The notes under the pieces: generated by a model
Told to the model about the DNA's origin: nothing
Databases searched by the model: none
Seen by the model: only the letters and a program-made list of their open reading frames with translations
NCBI RefSeq assembly: GCF_026410195.1
Contig: NZ_JAPMLM010000069.1
Location: forward strand, 372,001-436,000
Direction: 5' to 3'
DNA length: 64,000 bases
Source: Xanthomarina sp. F2636L
Lineage (GTDB): Bacteria > Bacteroidota > Bacteroidia > Flavobacteriales > Flavobacteriaceae
Made by a program: the position numbers and the translations under genes
In this document: positions 16,930-24,710 of the stretch, one piece after another
Layout: each line of letters opens with the position of its first letter
Numbering within the stretch: position 1 is the first letter of the stretch

Positions 16930-17778
16930 ATGAAAAAGATATTATTACCAACAGATTTTTCAGAAAATTCATGGAATGCCATATCCTATGCATTGCAATT
17001 GTTTAAAGACGAAAAATGCACATTTTATTTACTGCACACCTATACACCTATTGTGTATCATCTAGAATACGTGATGATGAGCGCTTCGCAAATTGGTTTG
17101 GAAGATATTGTAAAACAGCAGGCTCTTAAAAGTTTAGAAGATTTTGAAAAAAGAATTAATGAGCAGTATAACAATCCTAATCATAGTTTTAAAGGCCAAG
17201 TTGTGTTTAACACCTTAACTTTAGAGGTTGCAGAACAAGTTAAAGAGCACCAAATAGATTATGTGATTATGGGAACAAAGGGTGCAACAGGTGCAAAAGA
17301 AGTACTGTTTGGATCCAATGCAGTTCATATTTTTAAACAAGCAAAATGTCCAGTTCTAGCTATACCAGATAGTTTTAATTTTGAAGCACCAAGTCATATC
17401 TTATTCCCAACAGATTATGAAATTGATTATAAAAACGAACAGGTTAAGCCACTTGTGGAGTTGTCCAAAATGCATCAGACTAAGATTAATGTTTTGAATG
17501 TATCTTATGGAAGAGATTTAGCTTCAAATCAACAAAAAAACAAAGCTACTTTATCAAGTTTATTTAAAGATTTAAATTTCGAGTTTTTTAGTGTAAAAAA
17601 TCAAGAAATAACTCAGGCAATTAGCGATTTTCAAGCAGAGTCTCCAGCCGATATGCTAATCATGATAAATAATAAACACTCGTTTTTTGAAAATTTATTT
17701 TTCAAATCCACAATTAGTCAAATAGGGTTTCATTTAAACATTCCATTTTTGGTGATACCGGCAAAAGCAAGGAAGTAA
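16930..17778 (+). CDS. Universal stress protein, tandem UspA domains (3)
   Basis: 282 aa. N-terminus MKKILLPTDFSENSWNAISY is nearly identical to the other copies in the cluster. Domain 1 has a canonical ATP-binding stretch, MGTKGATGAKEVLFGSNAVH. Domain 2 (about 150-280) lacks it. Likely arose by local duplication, though the copies are well diverged. 11 bp separate its stop from the nuclease-like gene. Confidence 0.92.
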   Translation: MKKILLPTDFSENSWNAISYALQLFKDEKCTFYLLHTYTPIVYHLEYVMMSASQIGLEDIVKQQALKSLEDFEKRINEQYNNPNHSFKGQVVFNTLTLEVAEQVKEHQIDYVIMGTKGATGAKEVLFGSNAVHIFKQAKCPVLAIPDSFNFEAPSHILFPTDYEIDYKNEQVKPLVELSKMHQTKINVLNVSYGRDLASNQQKNKATLSSLFKDLNFEFFSVKNQEITQAISDFQAESPADMLIMINNKHSFFENLFFKSTISQIGFHLNIPFLVIPAKARK

Positions 17779-17789
17779 TACATTGTAAC

Positions 17790-18626
17790 ATGGATCCTAA
17801 CATAGAAATTATTAAATCTTCTGGCGAAAAGGTAAAATTTTCGTTAGAAAAGTTACGAGCCTCTTTAAACCATTCCGGAGCAGATAAAGAACTCGTAAGT
17901 CAGATAATTGATAAGGTTCGTGACGAATTATATCAAGGTATTTCAACCAAAGAAATTTATAATAGAGCCTTTTCTTTATTGAAAAATAAGAAAAGCTATT
18001 TTGCTTCTAAATACAAATTAAAAAAGGCTATATACGAACTTGGTCCAACAGGTTTTCCCTTTGAAAATTTTATAGCAGCTATTTTTACATATTCTGGATA
18101 TAAAGCTCAAGTTGGGAAAATATTACAAGGTCATTGTGTAACTCACGAGATTGATGTTGTAGCTCATAAAAATGAAGAAACAACTATTGTGGAATGTAAA
18201 TTCCATAGTGAAGAAGGCCGGAATTGCAATGTAAAAGTTCCTCTTTATATAGCAGCTAGATTTAAAGATGTAAAAACACATTGGGATTCTAAATCACATA
18301 AATCTAATTTGAATGAAGGTTGGGTTGTAACCAATACGCGTTTTACGGAAGATGCCTTGCAATATGGAAAATGTATAGGCTTAAAATTACTAAGTTGGGA
18401 TTATCCCAAAGAGGATGCTTTAAAAGATAAAATAGACAGATTAGGATTGTATCCTATAACGGTTTCAACACTTCTTACAAAAAGAGAAAAACAGTTTTTG
18501 CTAAGTAGAGATGTGGTTTTGTGTAAAGATTTAATTGGAGATGCTTTTTATCTCGATCATTTAGGTGTTTCCGAAGTTAGAAAAGAAAGAATTCTAAAAG
18601 AAATTAAACAACTATGTAATAGCTAA
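17790..18626 (+). CDS. ATP-cone domain fused to a Mrr-type PD-(D/E)XK nuclease-like domain
   Basis: 278 aa. Residues 1-90 look like an ATP-cone, the nucleotide-sensing module of ribonucleotide reductases and NrdR (IEIIKSSGEKVKFSLEKLRA, then YFASKYKLKKAIYELGPTGF). Residues about 95-210 are a restriction-endonuclease-like fold with Asp122 (EIDVVAH) and Glu135-Cys-Lys137 (VECKFH), a full PD-(D/E)XK core. The C-terminus (about 225-278) is helical, perhaps helix-hairpin-helix. Nucleotide-gated DNA or RNA cleavage is an inference. No methyltransferase is nearby, so it is not a classical restriction enzyme. It sits between usp genes and a beta-CASP hydrolase. Confidence 0.8.
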   Translation: MDPNIEIIKSSGEKVKFSLEKLRASLNHSGADKELVSQIIDKVRDELYQGISTKEIYNRAFSLLKNKKSYFASKYKLKKAIYELGPTGFPFENFIAAIFTYSGYKAQVGKILQGHCVTHEIDVVAHKNEETTIVECKFHSEEGRNCNVKVPLYIAARFKDVKTHWDSKSHKSNLNEGWVVTNTRFTEDALQYGKCIGLKLLSWDYPKEDALKDKIDRLGLYPITVSTLLTKREKQFLLSRDVVLCKDLIGDAFYLDHLGVSEVRKERILKEIKQLCNS

Positions 18627-18629
18627 GTC

Positions 18630-20003
18630 ATGGAAAATTTTGTTAGAATACATTTTTTAGGAGCTTCAGGAGTGGTAACGGGATCTAAGTTTTTGATTGA
18701 AACTTCAGAAAAAAACATCTTGATAGATTGTGGCATGTTTCAAGGTTTAAAAGAATTAAGAGAGCTAAACTGGACTAATTTATCTGTTGATGTAGAAGAA
18801 ATTGATGTGGTTTTGTTGACACATGGACATTTAGATCATGTAGGTTATTTGCCAAGACTTGTAAAACAAGGGTTTCAAGGTAAAATTATTGGAACAGCTC
18901 CAACTCTTGCCATTGCAGAAATTATATTAAGGGATAGTGCTAAAATCCATGAAGAAGAAGCAGAAAAGGCTAACAAGGAACACTATACAAAACACAATCC
19001 AGCCTTGCCTTTTTACACCATTCGCGAAGCAGAAAAAACCATAAGAATGTTTCAAGCAGAAGCGGATGATAAGTGGATTAAATTAACTGAAAATATTTCA
19101 TACAGATTCCAATATAACGGACACATAATTGGCGCCACATTTATCGAGTTAGATATATCTGGAAAGCGCTTTGTGTTTTCCGGCGATATTGGCAGAGTCA
19201 ACGATTATTTATTAGATAAACCTAAAAGGCCAGAATGGGCAGATTTTTTGTTTATTGAAAGTACCTATGGAAATAAATTGCATCCAGAAGAAGATGTTGA
19301 AGAGATATTATCTAAACTAGTTAAGGAAACCATTCATAAAAAAGGCAGCTTAATTATACCAAGTTTTGCTGTAGAAAGACTTCAAACGTTAATGTATATT
19401 CTCTGGAAATTGTATCAGAAAAACAAAATTCCAAACATTCCTATTTTTATTGATAGTCCTATGGGAAATAACGTATTGGAAGTGTTTAAACAGTTTCCAA
19501 AATGGCATAAACTTTCAGATGAAGAATATCGAGCTATGTGTAACCATGTAAATATTATTCAATCTTATAAAGAAACCTGGGAAACCATTGATGATAAACG
19601 TCCAAAAATAGTAATTGCAGGAAGTGGTATGGTAACTGGAGGGAGAGTTTTAACCTATTTGCAACAGCTGATAGACGAAGAATCAACAACAGTTTTATTA
19701 GTTGGGTATCAAGCAGAAGGAACGCGAGGCAGACAATTACTGGAAGGAGCTCATGAAATTAGGTTCTTTGGTAAATATTATCCTGTAAAAGCAAGTATTA
19801 AACACATGGAGAGTTTATCGGCTCATGCAGATCAAAAGGACTTATTAGATTGGATGGAGAACATTAAAAACATTCCAGAAAAAGTCTATTTAATTCATGG
19901 TGAACCTACAGCATTAGATGCTTTTAGAGTTAAAATTAAAGACAGATATAATTGGAACGCTTGTATTCCAAAACTTTCAGATGTAGAAACACTTATGTTA
20001 TAA
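18630..20003 (+). CDS. Beta-CASP metallo-beta-lactamase fold hydrolase (CPSF73/Ysh1-like putative RNase)
   Basis: 457 aa. MBL zinc motif H65-G-H67-L-D69-H70 (THGHLDHVGYLP), NGHIIGAT and FSGDIG (later ligands), then a beta-CASP insert and the C-terminal RMMBL segment (MESLSAHADQKDLLDW, VYLIHGEP). This is the layout of CPSF73-like nucleases, suggesting RNA processing, and the full metal set implies activity. It is 3 bp after the nuclease gene, so the two are probably translated together. The bacterial representatives next to usp genes have no defined substrate. Confidence 0.9.
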   Translation: MENFVRIHFLGASGVVTGSKFLIETSEKNILIDCGMFQGLKELRELNWTNLSVDVEEIDVVLLTHGHLDHVGYLPRLVKQGFQGKIIGTAPTLAIAEIILRDSAKIHEEEAEKANKEHYTKHNPALPFYTIREAEKTIRMFQAEADDKWIKLTENISYRFQYNGHIIGATFIELDISGKRFVFSGDIGRVNDYLLDKPKRPEWADFLFIESTYGNKLHPEEDVEEILSKLVKETIHKKGSLIIPSFAVERLQTLMYILWKLYQKNKIPNIPIFIDSPMGNNVLEVFKQFPKWHKLSDEEYRAMCNHVNIIQSYKETWETIDDKRPKIVIAGSGMVTGGRVLTYLQQLIDEESTTVLLVGYQAEGTRGRQLLEGAHEIRFFGKYYPVKASIKHMESLSAHADQKDLLDWMENIKNIPEKVYLIHGEPTALDAFRVKIKDRYNWNACIPKLSDVETLML

Positions 20004-20022
20004 TTTTTTAAATGGTTAGATA

Positions 20023-20442
20023 ATGAATACGCAACTAGAATATAAAAGTTTTAATAGAGAAAAATCTATTGATGAATTGCAATATACCATGAACTCTCAA
20101 ATTGAAAAACTTCAAATTCTTAAAGAAGAATTACACTTTTTACAGTTTTTGATGTCTGCCGATATTTATAAAAATAAAATAATGAATCTTTTTGAAGATC
20201 TAGAACGTTATAAAAAAGAGCTTAACAATTACAGTAGTAAATGTGGAAAACTAATAATTGATGCTAATTTTCAAGCAAATCAAATTAGAAATAAAAAAAA
20301 ATGCGATGAGCTGGCTTGCGATAATTATTTTATAGACACATATAACGAATCAGAAAAAAAGATTCACAAACTAATCAATCAAATAAGAATATTGAAATTA
20401 GAAATCTATAATTTTTTGCCAGCTGTTATTAAAACAGAATGA
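20023..20442 (+). CDS. Coiled-coil hypothetical protein
   Basis: 139 aa, not recognised. Charged and helical throughout (for example IEKLQILKEELHFLQFL, NESEKKIHKLINQIRIL), with Cys83 and Cys102-type residues but no motif. It ends the usp-nuclease-MBL operon, 19 bp after the hydrolase stop. Small, cytosolic and probably oligomeric. No hairpin terminator is obvious right after it; another operator starts 30 bp downstream. Confidence 0.7.
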   Translation: MNTQLEYKSFNREKSIDELQYTMNSQIEKLQILKEELHFLQFLMSADIYKNKIMNLFEDLERYKKELNNYSSKCGKLIIDANFQANQIRNKKKCDELACDNYFIDTYNESEKKIHKLINQIRILKLEIYNFLPAVIKTE

Positions 20443-20471
20443 TAGATGAATATTTTTTTAGCATAAATAAC

Positions 20472-20514
20472 TGATAGATATCATTTTAAAACTTTGCTTT
20501 CATTCTTAAATTTG
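20472..20514 (+). promoter_or_regulatory. TGAT-N4-ATCA operator and promoter of candidate small RNA C
   Basis: TGATAGATATCA (20472-20483) starts 35 bp before a perfect -7 box TAAATTTG (20507-20514). Predicted start about 20520. No protein gene lies downstream on this strand before the convergent universal stress gene. Confidence 0.6.
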
Positions 20515-20519
20515 TGTCC

Positions 20520-20678
20520 AAGAAAAGATATCTCCCTAGATATTAATAGTAGGCTGTCTGAATCTTTTAAAATTTTTTTACTTATAAAGTAAAACTTAGT
20601 CAAGTTCCATATTGTTAGTTAGAAATTAAATAAGGCTGAGTTTTAAAAGTTTTAATGGATTTTCAGGCAGTCTTTTTA
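20520..20678 (+). ncRNA. Candidate small RNA C (about 160 nt) closed by a long-range stem
   Basis: Within the predicted transcript, GGCTGTCTGA (20552-20561) can pair with TCAGGCAGTC (20663-20672) over 10 bp including two G-U pairs, and the right arm is followed by TTTTT (20673-20677). This could be both the closing stem of the RNA and its terminator. The G-U pairs favour an RNA over an inverted-repeat DNA element, but a MITE-like remnant cannot be excluded. No reading frame of note. Confidence 0.4.
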
Positions 20679-20728
20679 TTTTCAATTTCATTCATATTAT
20701 GGTACAACCAAAAAGTGTCAAAAAGAGT

Positions 20729-21565
20729 TTAATCACTATGTAAAATAAGTAAAGGCACTTTTAAGTCTTGGCTTATTTTTTTTGTTTCAGAACCTGTAAG
20801 AAACCGTTCAAAAGCTGTCTCTTTTTGAACAAGTAAGGCCATAAGGTCGATATCTTGCGTTTGTAAATAATTATCTACAGCATCATGTGTTGCCATGTTT
20901 TTGACCAATTGATATGAATGTGTAACATGTTTAAGATGTGTTTGGATATATTCCTGATCTTTTTCTACTTCTATAGAAGTGTCGTCCTTTGGGTTGATTC
21001 TTAGAATGTTCAAAGAGGTATTAAACTGTTTAATGTAGTTTTTTAGTTTTAAAAAAGCATGGCTGTTTAAAGAGTCTAACATATCCAATGGTAGAAATAT
21101 GCTCTCAGGTTTTTTATATAAAAACCCTTTAGGCACAACTAAAGTAGAGCAATCTACTTTTCTAATAACATTTATGGTATTGCTGCCAAAAATGACTTCT
21201 TTTGCTCCAGTAGCCCCATTGGTACCCATAACAATTAGGTCTATTTTATTTTTGTTTATTATTTGGTTTACAGAATCTGTAAGTGTATCGTAATCAACAA
21301 CAGGTTCAAACGTAGTATTTTTGTTTAACGAAGCAGTCTCTAACGTTTTTACAAACTTCTCTAATTTATGTTTTGCTTTTTTTACTAAAGAATCATAAAT
21401 ACTCTTATTACCAGCAGACATTAAATCGCTTGTTGTATAAACTGATTTTGTTGGAATGTGTAGAATAGTAAAATGACAAGCCTCATTTTCAAAAAGCGCT
21501 AAAGCGTAGTTTATAGCATTTTTGGAATTTTTAGAAAAATCTGTTAGTAATAGAATCTGCTTCAT
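20729..21565 (-). CDS. Universal stress protein, tandem UspA domains (4)
   Basis: 278 aa on the minus strand. MKQILLLTDFSKNSKNAINY opens domain 1, which contains MGTNGATGAKEVIFGSNTIN, a complete ATP-binding pattern; domain 2 is degenerate. It faces the other three usp genes but shares the operator type, which suggests common control. The leader from the predicted start (about 21655) to the ATG is about 90 nt. Confidence 0.92.
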   Translation of the reverse strand: MKQILLLTDFSKNSKNAINYALALFENEACHFTILHIPTKSVYTTSDLMSAGNKSIYDSLVKKAKHKLEKFVKTLETASLNKNTTFEPVVDYDTLTDSVNQIINKNKIDLIVMGTNGATGAKEVIFGSNTINVIRKVDCSTLVVPKGFLYKKPESIFLPLDMLDSLNSHAFLKLKNYIKQFNTSLNILRINPKDDTSIEVEKDQEYIQTHLKHVTHSYQLVKNMATHDAVDNYLQTQDIDLMALLVQKETAFERFLTGSETKKISQDLKVPLLILHSD

Positions 21566-21659
21566 GGGTATCTGTGTTTTTATTTCAAAAGCAACAACTA
21601 AATAATGACTTTTTAATTGTTTTAATAAGCCAAGACTGTTAGTTGCTTATAATCTAGAC

Positions 21660-21702
21660 TAAAATTATAAAAAATATAATGTTGCAGATATGATATTAGT
21701 CA
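21660..21702 (-). promoter_or_regulatory. TGAC-N4-ATCA operator and promoter of universal stress gene 4
   Basis: Read on the minus strand: TGACTAATATCA (21702-21691, one mismatch) begins 35 bp before TAATTTTA (21667-21660), the same -7 variant as the small RNA B promoter. The same spacing on the opposite strand argues against chance. Confidence 0.6.
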
Positions 21703-21711
21703 TTTATAAAC

Positions 21712-21742
21712 AAAAAAAGACCCTCAAGTTATTGAGAGTCTT
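21712..21742 (-). terminator. Rho-independent terminator of the Ala-rich lipoprotein gene
   Basis: On the minus strand AAGACTCTCAA, loop TAAC and TTGAGGGTCTT form an 11-bp stem followed by a T run (21717-21712). It separates the lipoprotein transcript from the usp gene downstream. Confidence 0.8.
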
Positions 21743-21767
21743 ATAATTTTGTTGAAGTATAATGTAA

Positions 21768-22142
21768 TTAGTTACCTCCTTTTACTGCATTTGCAGCGTC
21801 ATTTGCAGCTTTTTTTGTTGCATCAGCAGCATCTTTAGCAGCTTTTTCAGTTGCATTTGCAGCGTCATCAATAGCTTCTCCTGTTGCATCAGCAGCATTG
21901 TCGATAGCTTCACCAGCCTCATCAATAGCTTCACCAGCAGCATCCATTGCGTTGTCAGCAGCTTCTTCAGCATCTTTAGCAGCTTCTTCAGCAGCATCCA
22001 TAGCATCATCAGCAGTTTCTTCCATTGCATCAGCAGCGTTTTCCATTGCATCAGCAGCGTTTTCTTCTTTTGTATCTCTACAAGAAGTGAAAGTTAAACT
22101 TAGGCACAATAATAATACAGTACTTAATAATAATTTTTTCAT
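21768..22142 (-). CDS. Ala/Asp/Glu-rich repetitive lipoprotein (LEA-like)
   Basis: 124 aa. Signal peptide with lipobox LTFTSC (Cys21), then about 100 residues made almost only of Ala, Asp, Glu, Lys, Asn and Thr in short 7- and 11-residue helical repeats (AADAMENAADAMEE, GEAIDEAGEAIDNAADATGE). It turns from acidic to basic near the end (EKAAKDAADATKKAANDA). This resembles LEA-like and other stress-related repetitive lipoproteins, probably a long amphipathic helix in the periplasm. The coding DNA has a perfect 21-bp tandem repeat. Proximity to the stress regulon is suggestive only. Confidence 0.75.
   Translation of the reverse strand: MKKLLLSTVLLLCLSLTFTSCRDTKEENAADAMENAADAMEETADDAMDAAEEAAKDAEEAADNAMDAAGEAIDEAGEAIDNAADATGEAIDDAANATEKAAKDAADATKKAANDAANAVKGGN
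22022..22063 (-). repeat. 21-bp tandem direct duplication within the Ala-rich lipoprotein gene
   Basis: Two identical 21-bp copies (22022-22042 and 22043-22063) encode two 7-residue units (NAADAME). Because the length is a multiple of three, copy-number change keeps the frame, so this region could expand or contract. Confidence 0.85.
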
Positions 22143-22249
22143 TAGTTAAAGTTTTAGTGTTAAAAATTAATGAGCGAATTTAATAACTAATTGTGTAACT
22201 TTTGCAAGTTTATTAACAATTTTTAACATAATTATTTCAATTCTATAAA

Positions 22250-23521
22250 TTAATCTTCATATGTACGTATAAAAGACATGATTTGGATGACAGAACCTCT
22301 ATTATTTTTAATGTATTCTAAGTTTTTTTGTCCAGTTTCATTTCTAAAATTATAGTTATTTATAAGTTTGTCAAGCAGTTGTGTTAATTTTTTTGAATTT
22401 ACAACAGAAAACATGCCTTGATTTTTTATCATGGCTTTTGCTTCAGGAAAATTATCATAATGTTGGCCAATAATAATTGGAATGCCAAAAACAGCAGGCT
22501 CAAGAGTATTGTGTAAGCCAGTTTTACCTATTGCACCACCTACATAAGCAATATTTGCATAGCTATAAACCTTAGTAAGTAATCCAATAGTATCTAAGAT
22601 GAGTACTTGCGACTCAGAAATATCACTTTTTTCTTTTTCAGAAAAGAGGACTGTTTTTTTATTAATGGATTGTTTTAGTTTTAGTATCTGAGCTGTTTTT
22701 ATATTATGAGGTGCTATAATAAATTTTATTGCGTCGGTTTCATAGGAATTGATGTAATCTACTAACAACATCTCATCTTCAGGCCATGTGCTTCCAGCGA
22801 CTACACAAAGCTTATCATTTTTAAAATCAGCAATAAAATCCAACTTATTGTCATGTTCTAATTGACTGTAAACACGATCGAACCTTGTATCCCCAGAAAT
22901 AGTTACATCTTTATAGCCAATACTTTCTAGTAATTTTTTTGAATTTTCATCTTGGGTAAATATATGTTGAAAGGCAAATAGAGCCATTTTCATAAATCCA
23001 CCATAAGACTTAAAGTAGATTTGGTTATCTCTAAATAAGGCCGAAATTAAAACAGCTTTTAATTCTCTTTTTTTAAGCTCATTTAAAATATTTGGCCATA
23101 TATCGTACTTTACAAATACAGTTAATTCTGGGTGAACTAGATTTAAAAATTTTGTGGCATTGGTTTTTGTGTCAAGAGGAAGATAGACTACAACGTCTGC
23201 AATCTCTGTGTTTTTTCTAATCTCATATCCTGAAGGAGAGAAGAAGGTTAAAATTATTTTATGGTTTGGATGTGTTTTTCGTAACTCTTTAAAAACGGGT
23301 AGACCTTGTTCGTATTCACCCAAAGAGGCACAATGAAACCATAGGGTTTTGTCGGTTTTAGAAATCTTACTTTTTAAGATGTTGAAAGTATCTTTCCTTC
23401 CATTTACGCCAAGTTTTATTTTAAGGTTGAACCATGAAATCACCTTCAATACCATTTGTGTAAAGTAAATCCCTAAATTATAAATTAGTTGCAATTTTGA
23501 ATCTTTCTTGCTAAAATACAC
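22250..23521 (-). CDS. kdtA: 3-deoxy-D-manno-octulosonic acid transferase (KdtA/WaaA)
   Basis: 423 aa as drawn. N-terminal membrane-associated segment, then FHCASLGEYEQGLPVFKELR with the catalytic Glu (ASLGEYEQG), KYDIWPNILNEL, VAGSTWPEDE and the C-terminal GGAIGKTGLHNTLEPAVFGIP of GT-B Kdo transferases. It adds Kdo to lipid A precursor at the inner membrane. The start is uncertain: 23521 is GTG; a TTG at 23494 (giving QLIYNLGIYF after the initiator) fits family starts better. Divergent from the aminotransferase gene. Confidence 0.88.
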   Translation of the reverse strand: MYFSKKDSKLQLIYNLGIYFTQMVLKVISWFNLKIKLGVNGRKDTFNILKSKISKTDKTLWFHCASLGEYEQGLPVFKELRKTHPNHKIILTFFSPSGYEIRKNTEIADVVVYLPLDTKTNATKFLNLVHPELTVFVKYDIWPNILNELKKRELKAVLISALFRDNQIYFKSYGGFMKMALFAFQHIFTQDENSKKLLESIGYKDVTISGDTRFDRVYSQLEHDNKLDFIADFKNDKLCVVAGSTWPEDEMLLVDYINSYETDAIKFIIAPHNIKTAQILKLKQSINKKTVLFSEKEKSDISESQVLILDTIGLLTKVYSYANIAYVGGAIGKTGLHNTLEPAVFGIPIIIGQHYDNFPEAKAMIKNQGMFSVVNSKKLTQLLDKLINNYNFRNETGQKNLEYIKNNRGSVIQIMSFIRTYED

Positions 23522-23539
23522 TTCTTTAATAAAATTTCA

Positions 23540-23570
23540 TTGCTTAACGTTTACTAATTTCGTAATTTCG
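23540..23570 (+). promoter_or_regulatory. Promoter of the aminotransferase-galE pair, possibly leaderless
   Basis: TTG (23540-23542) and TAATTTCG (23563-23570) with 20 bp between; a second identical TAATTTCG sits immediately before it (23555-23562). The downstream box would put the transcription start at about 23576-23577, i.e. at the A of the ATG at 23577. Confidence 0.4.
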
Positions 23571-23576
23571 TAGGGT

Positions 23577-24710
23577 ATGAAAAAAATTCAAATGGTTGAC
23601 CTAAAAGGTCAGTATAAAGATATAAAAGATGCTGTTAATCCTGCCATTCAGGAAGTTATTGAAAACACATCTTTCATTAATGGACCAAAGGTTCATGAGT
23701 TTCAAAAAAACCTTGAAAACTATTTAGGAGTCAAGCATGTAATTCCTTGTGCCAATGGTACAGATGCTTTGCAAATAGCCATGATGGGCTTGGGATTAAA
23801 GCCAGGAGATGAGGTGATAACGGCCGATTTTACTTTTGCAGCAACCGTAGAAGTAATTGCTTTATTGCAATTAACTCCAGTTTTAGTAGATGTAAATCCT
23901 GACGATTTTAATATAGACATCGAAGCTATAAAAAAAGCTATTACACCAAAAACCAAAGCGATAGTTCCCGTGCATTTATTTGGTCAATGTGCCAATATGG
24001 AAGCCATTATGGAGATTGCTAAGGAGCATAACTTATATGTTATTGAAGATAATGCACAAGCTATTGGAGCAACTTACACGTTTAGCAATGGTAAAAAAGC
24101 CAAAGCAGGAACGATTGGCCATGTAGCTTCAACGTCTTTTTTTCCTTCTAAAAACTTAGGATGTTATGGAGATGGAGGTGCTATTTTTACTAATGATGAT
24201 GATTTAGCACATACCATTAGAGGAATCGTAAATCACGGCATGTACGAACGTTATCATCACGATGTGGTTGGTGTAAATTCCAGATTAGACTCCATTCAAG
24301 CAGCCGTTTTAGATATCAAATTACAAAAATTGGATGGGTATAATAAAGCTAGAAGAGAAGCTGCAAATAAATATAACGACGCGTTTAAACATATAGATGA
24401 AATATCAACACCTTTTGAATATGGTGCACCAGAAAATCATGTGTTTCATCAATATACATTAAAATTAAAAGATGTGGACAGAGATGGACTTGTTAAGTTT
24501 TTAAATGACAATGATATTCCTTGTGGTGTTTATTATCCAATTCCACTTCACAAACAAAAAGCTTATAAAGATTCGCGTTATAACGAAGCAGATTTTGAAG
24601 TTACAAACCAATTAGTAAAAGATGTTATTTCTTTACCAATGCATACCGAATTGGATGATGAGCAAATTAAATTCATAGTATCTAAAATTATAGAATATAT
24701 ACATGGCTAA
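23577..24710 (+). CDS. DegT/DnrJ/EryC1/StrS-family PLP-dependent aminotransferase
   Basis: 377 aa. PLP-binding Lys192 in FFPSKNLGCYGDGGA, Asp/Gln in IEDNAQAIGA, and CANGTDALQIAMMGLG near the N-terminus are typical of sugar aminotransferases of the SMAT family. These make amino-sugars for lipopolysaccharide, glycans or exopolysaccharide; the exact sugar cannot be told. Its last codons overlap the start of galE by 8 bp, so translation is coupled. Its neighbour across the divergent promoter is the Kdo transferase gene, in keeping with surface glycan synthesis. Confidence 0.9.
   Translation: MKKIQMVDLKGQYKDIKDAVNPAIQEVIENTSFINGPKVHEFQKNLENYLGVKHVIPCANGTDALQIAMMGLGLKPGDEVITADFTFAATVEVIALLQLTPVLVDVNPDDFNIDIEAIKKAITPKTKAIVPVHLFGQCANMEAIMEIAKEHNLYVIEDNAQAIGATYTFSNGKKAKAGTIGHVASTSFFPSKNLGCYGDGGAIFTNDDDLAHTIRGIVNHGMYERYHHDVVGVNSRLDSIQAAVLDIKLQKLDGYNKARREAANKYNDAFKHIDEISTPFEYGAPENHVFHQYTLKLKDVDRDGLVKFLNDNDIPCGVYYPIPLHKQKAYKDSRYNEADFEVTNQLVKDVISLPMHTELDDEQIKFIVSKIIEYIHG

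Noticed and set aside
17790-18626. Restriction enzyme of a restriction-modification system
   Set aside because: There is no methyltransferase or specificity gene nearby, and the ATP-cone and operon context suggest another role.
20552-20672. The inverted arms as terminal repeats of an insertion sequence or MITE
   Set aside because: No target duplication is visible, the arms need G-U pairing to match, and a well-spaced promoter precedes them; kept as an open alternative to small RNA C, not called as an element.
21898-22149. 83-codon Ser/Ala-rich frame on the plus strand
   Set aside because: It is the antisense of the repetitive lipoprotein gene; low-complexity codons always create such mirror frames.
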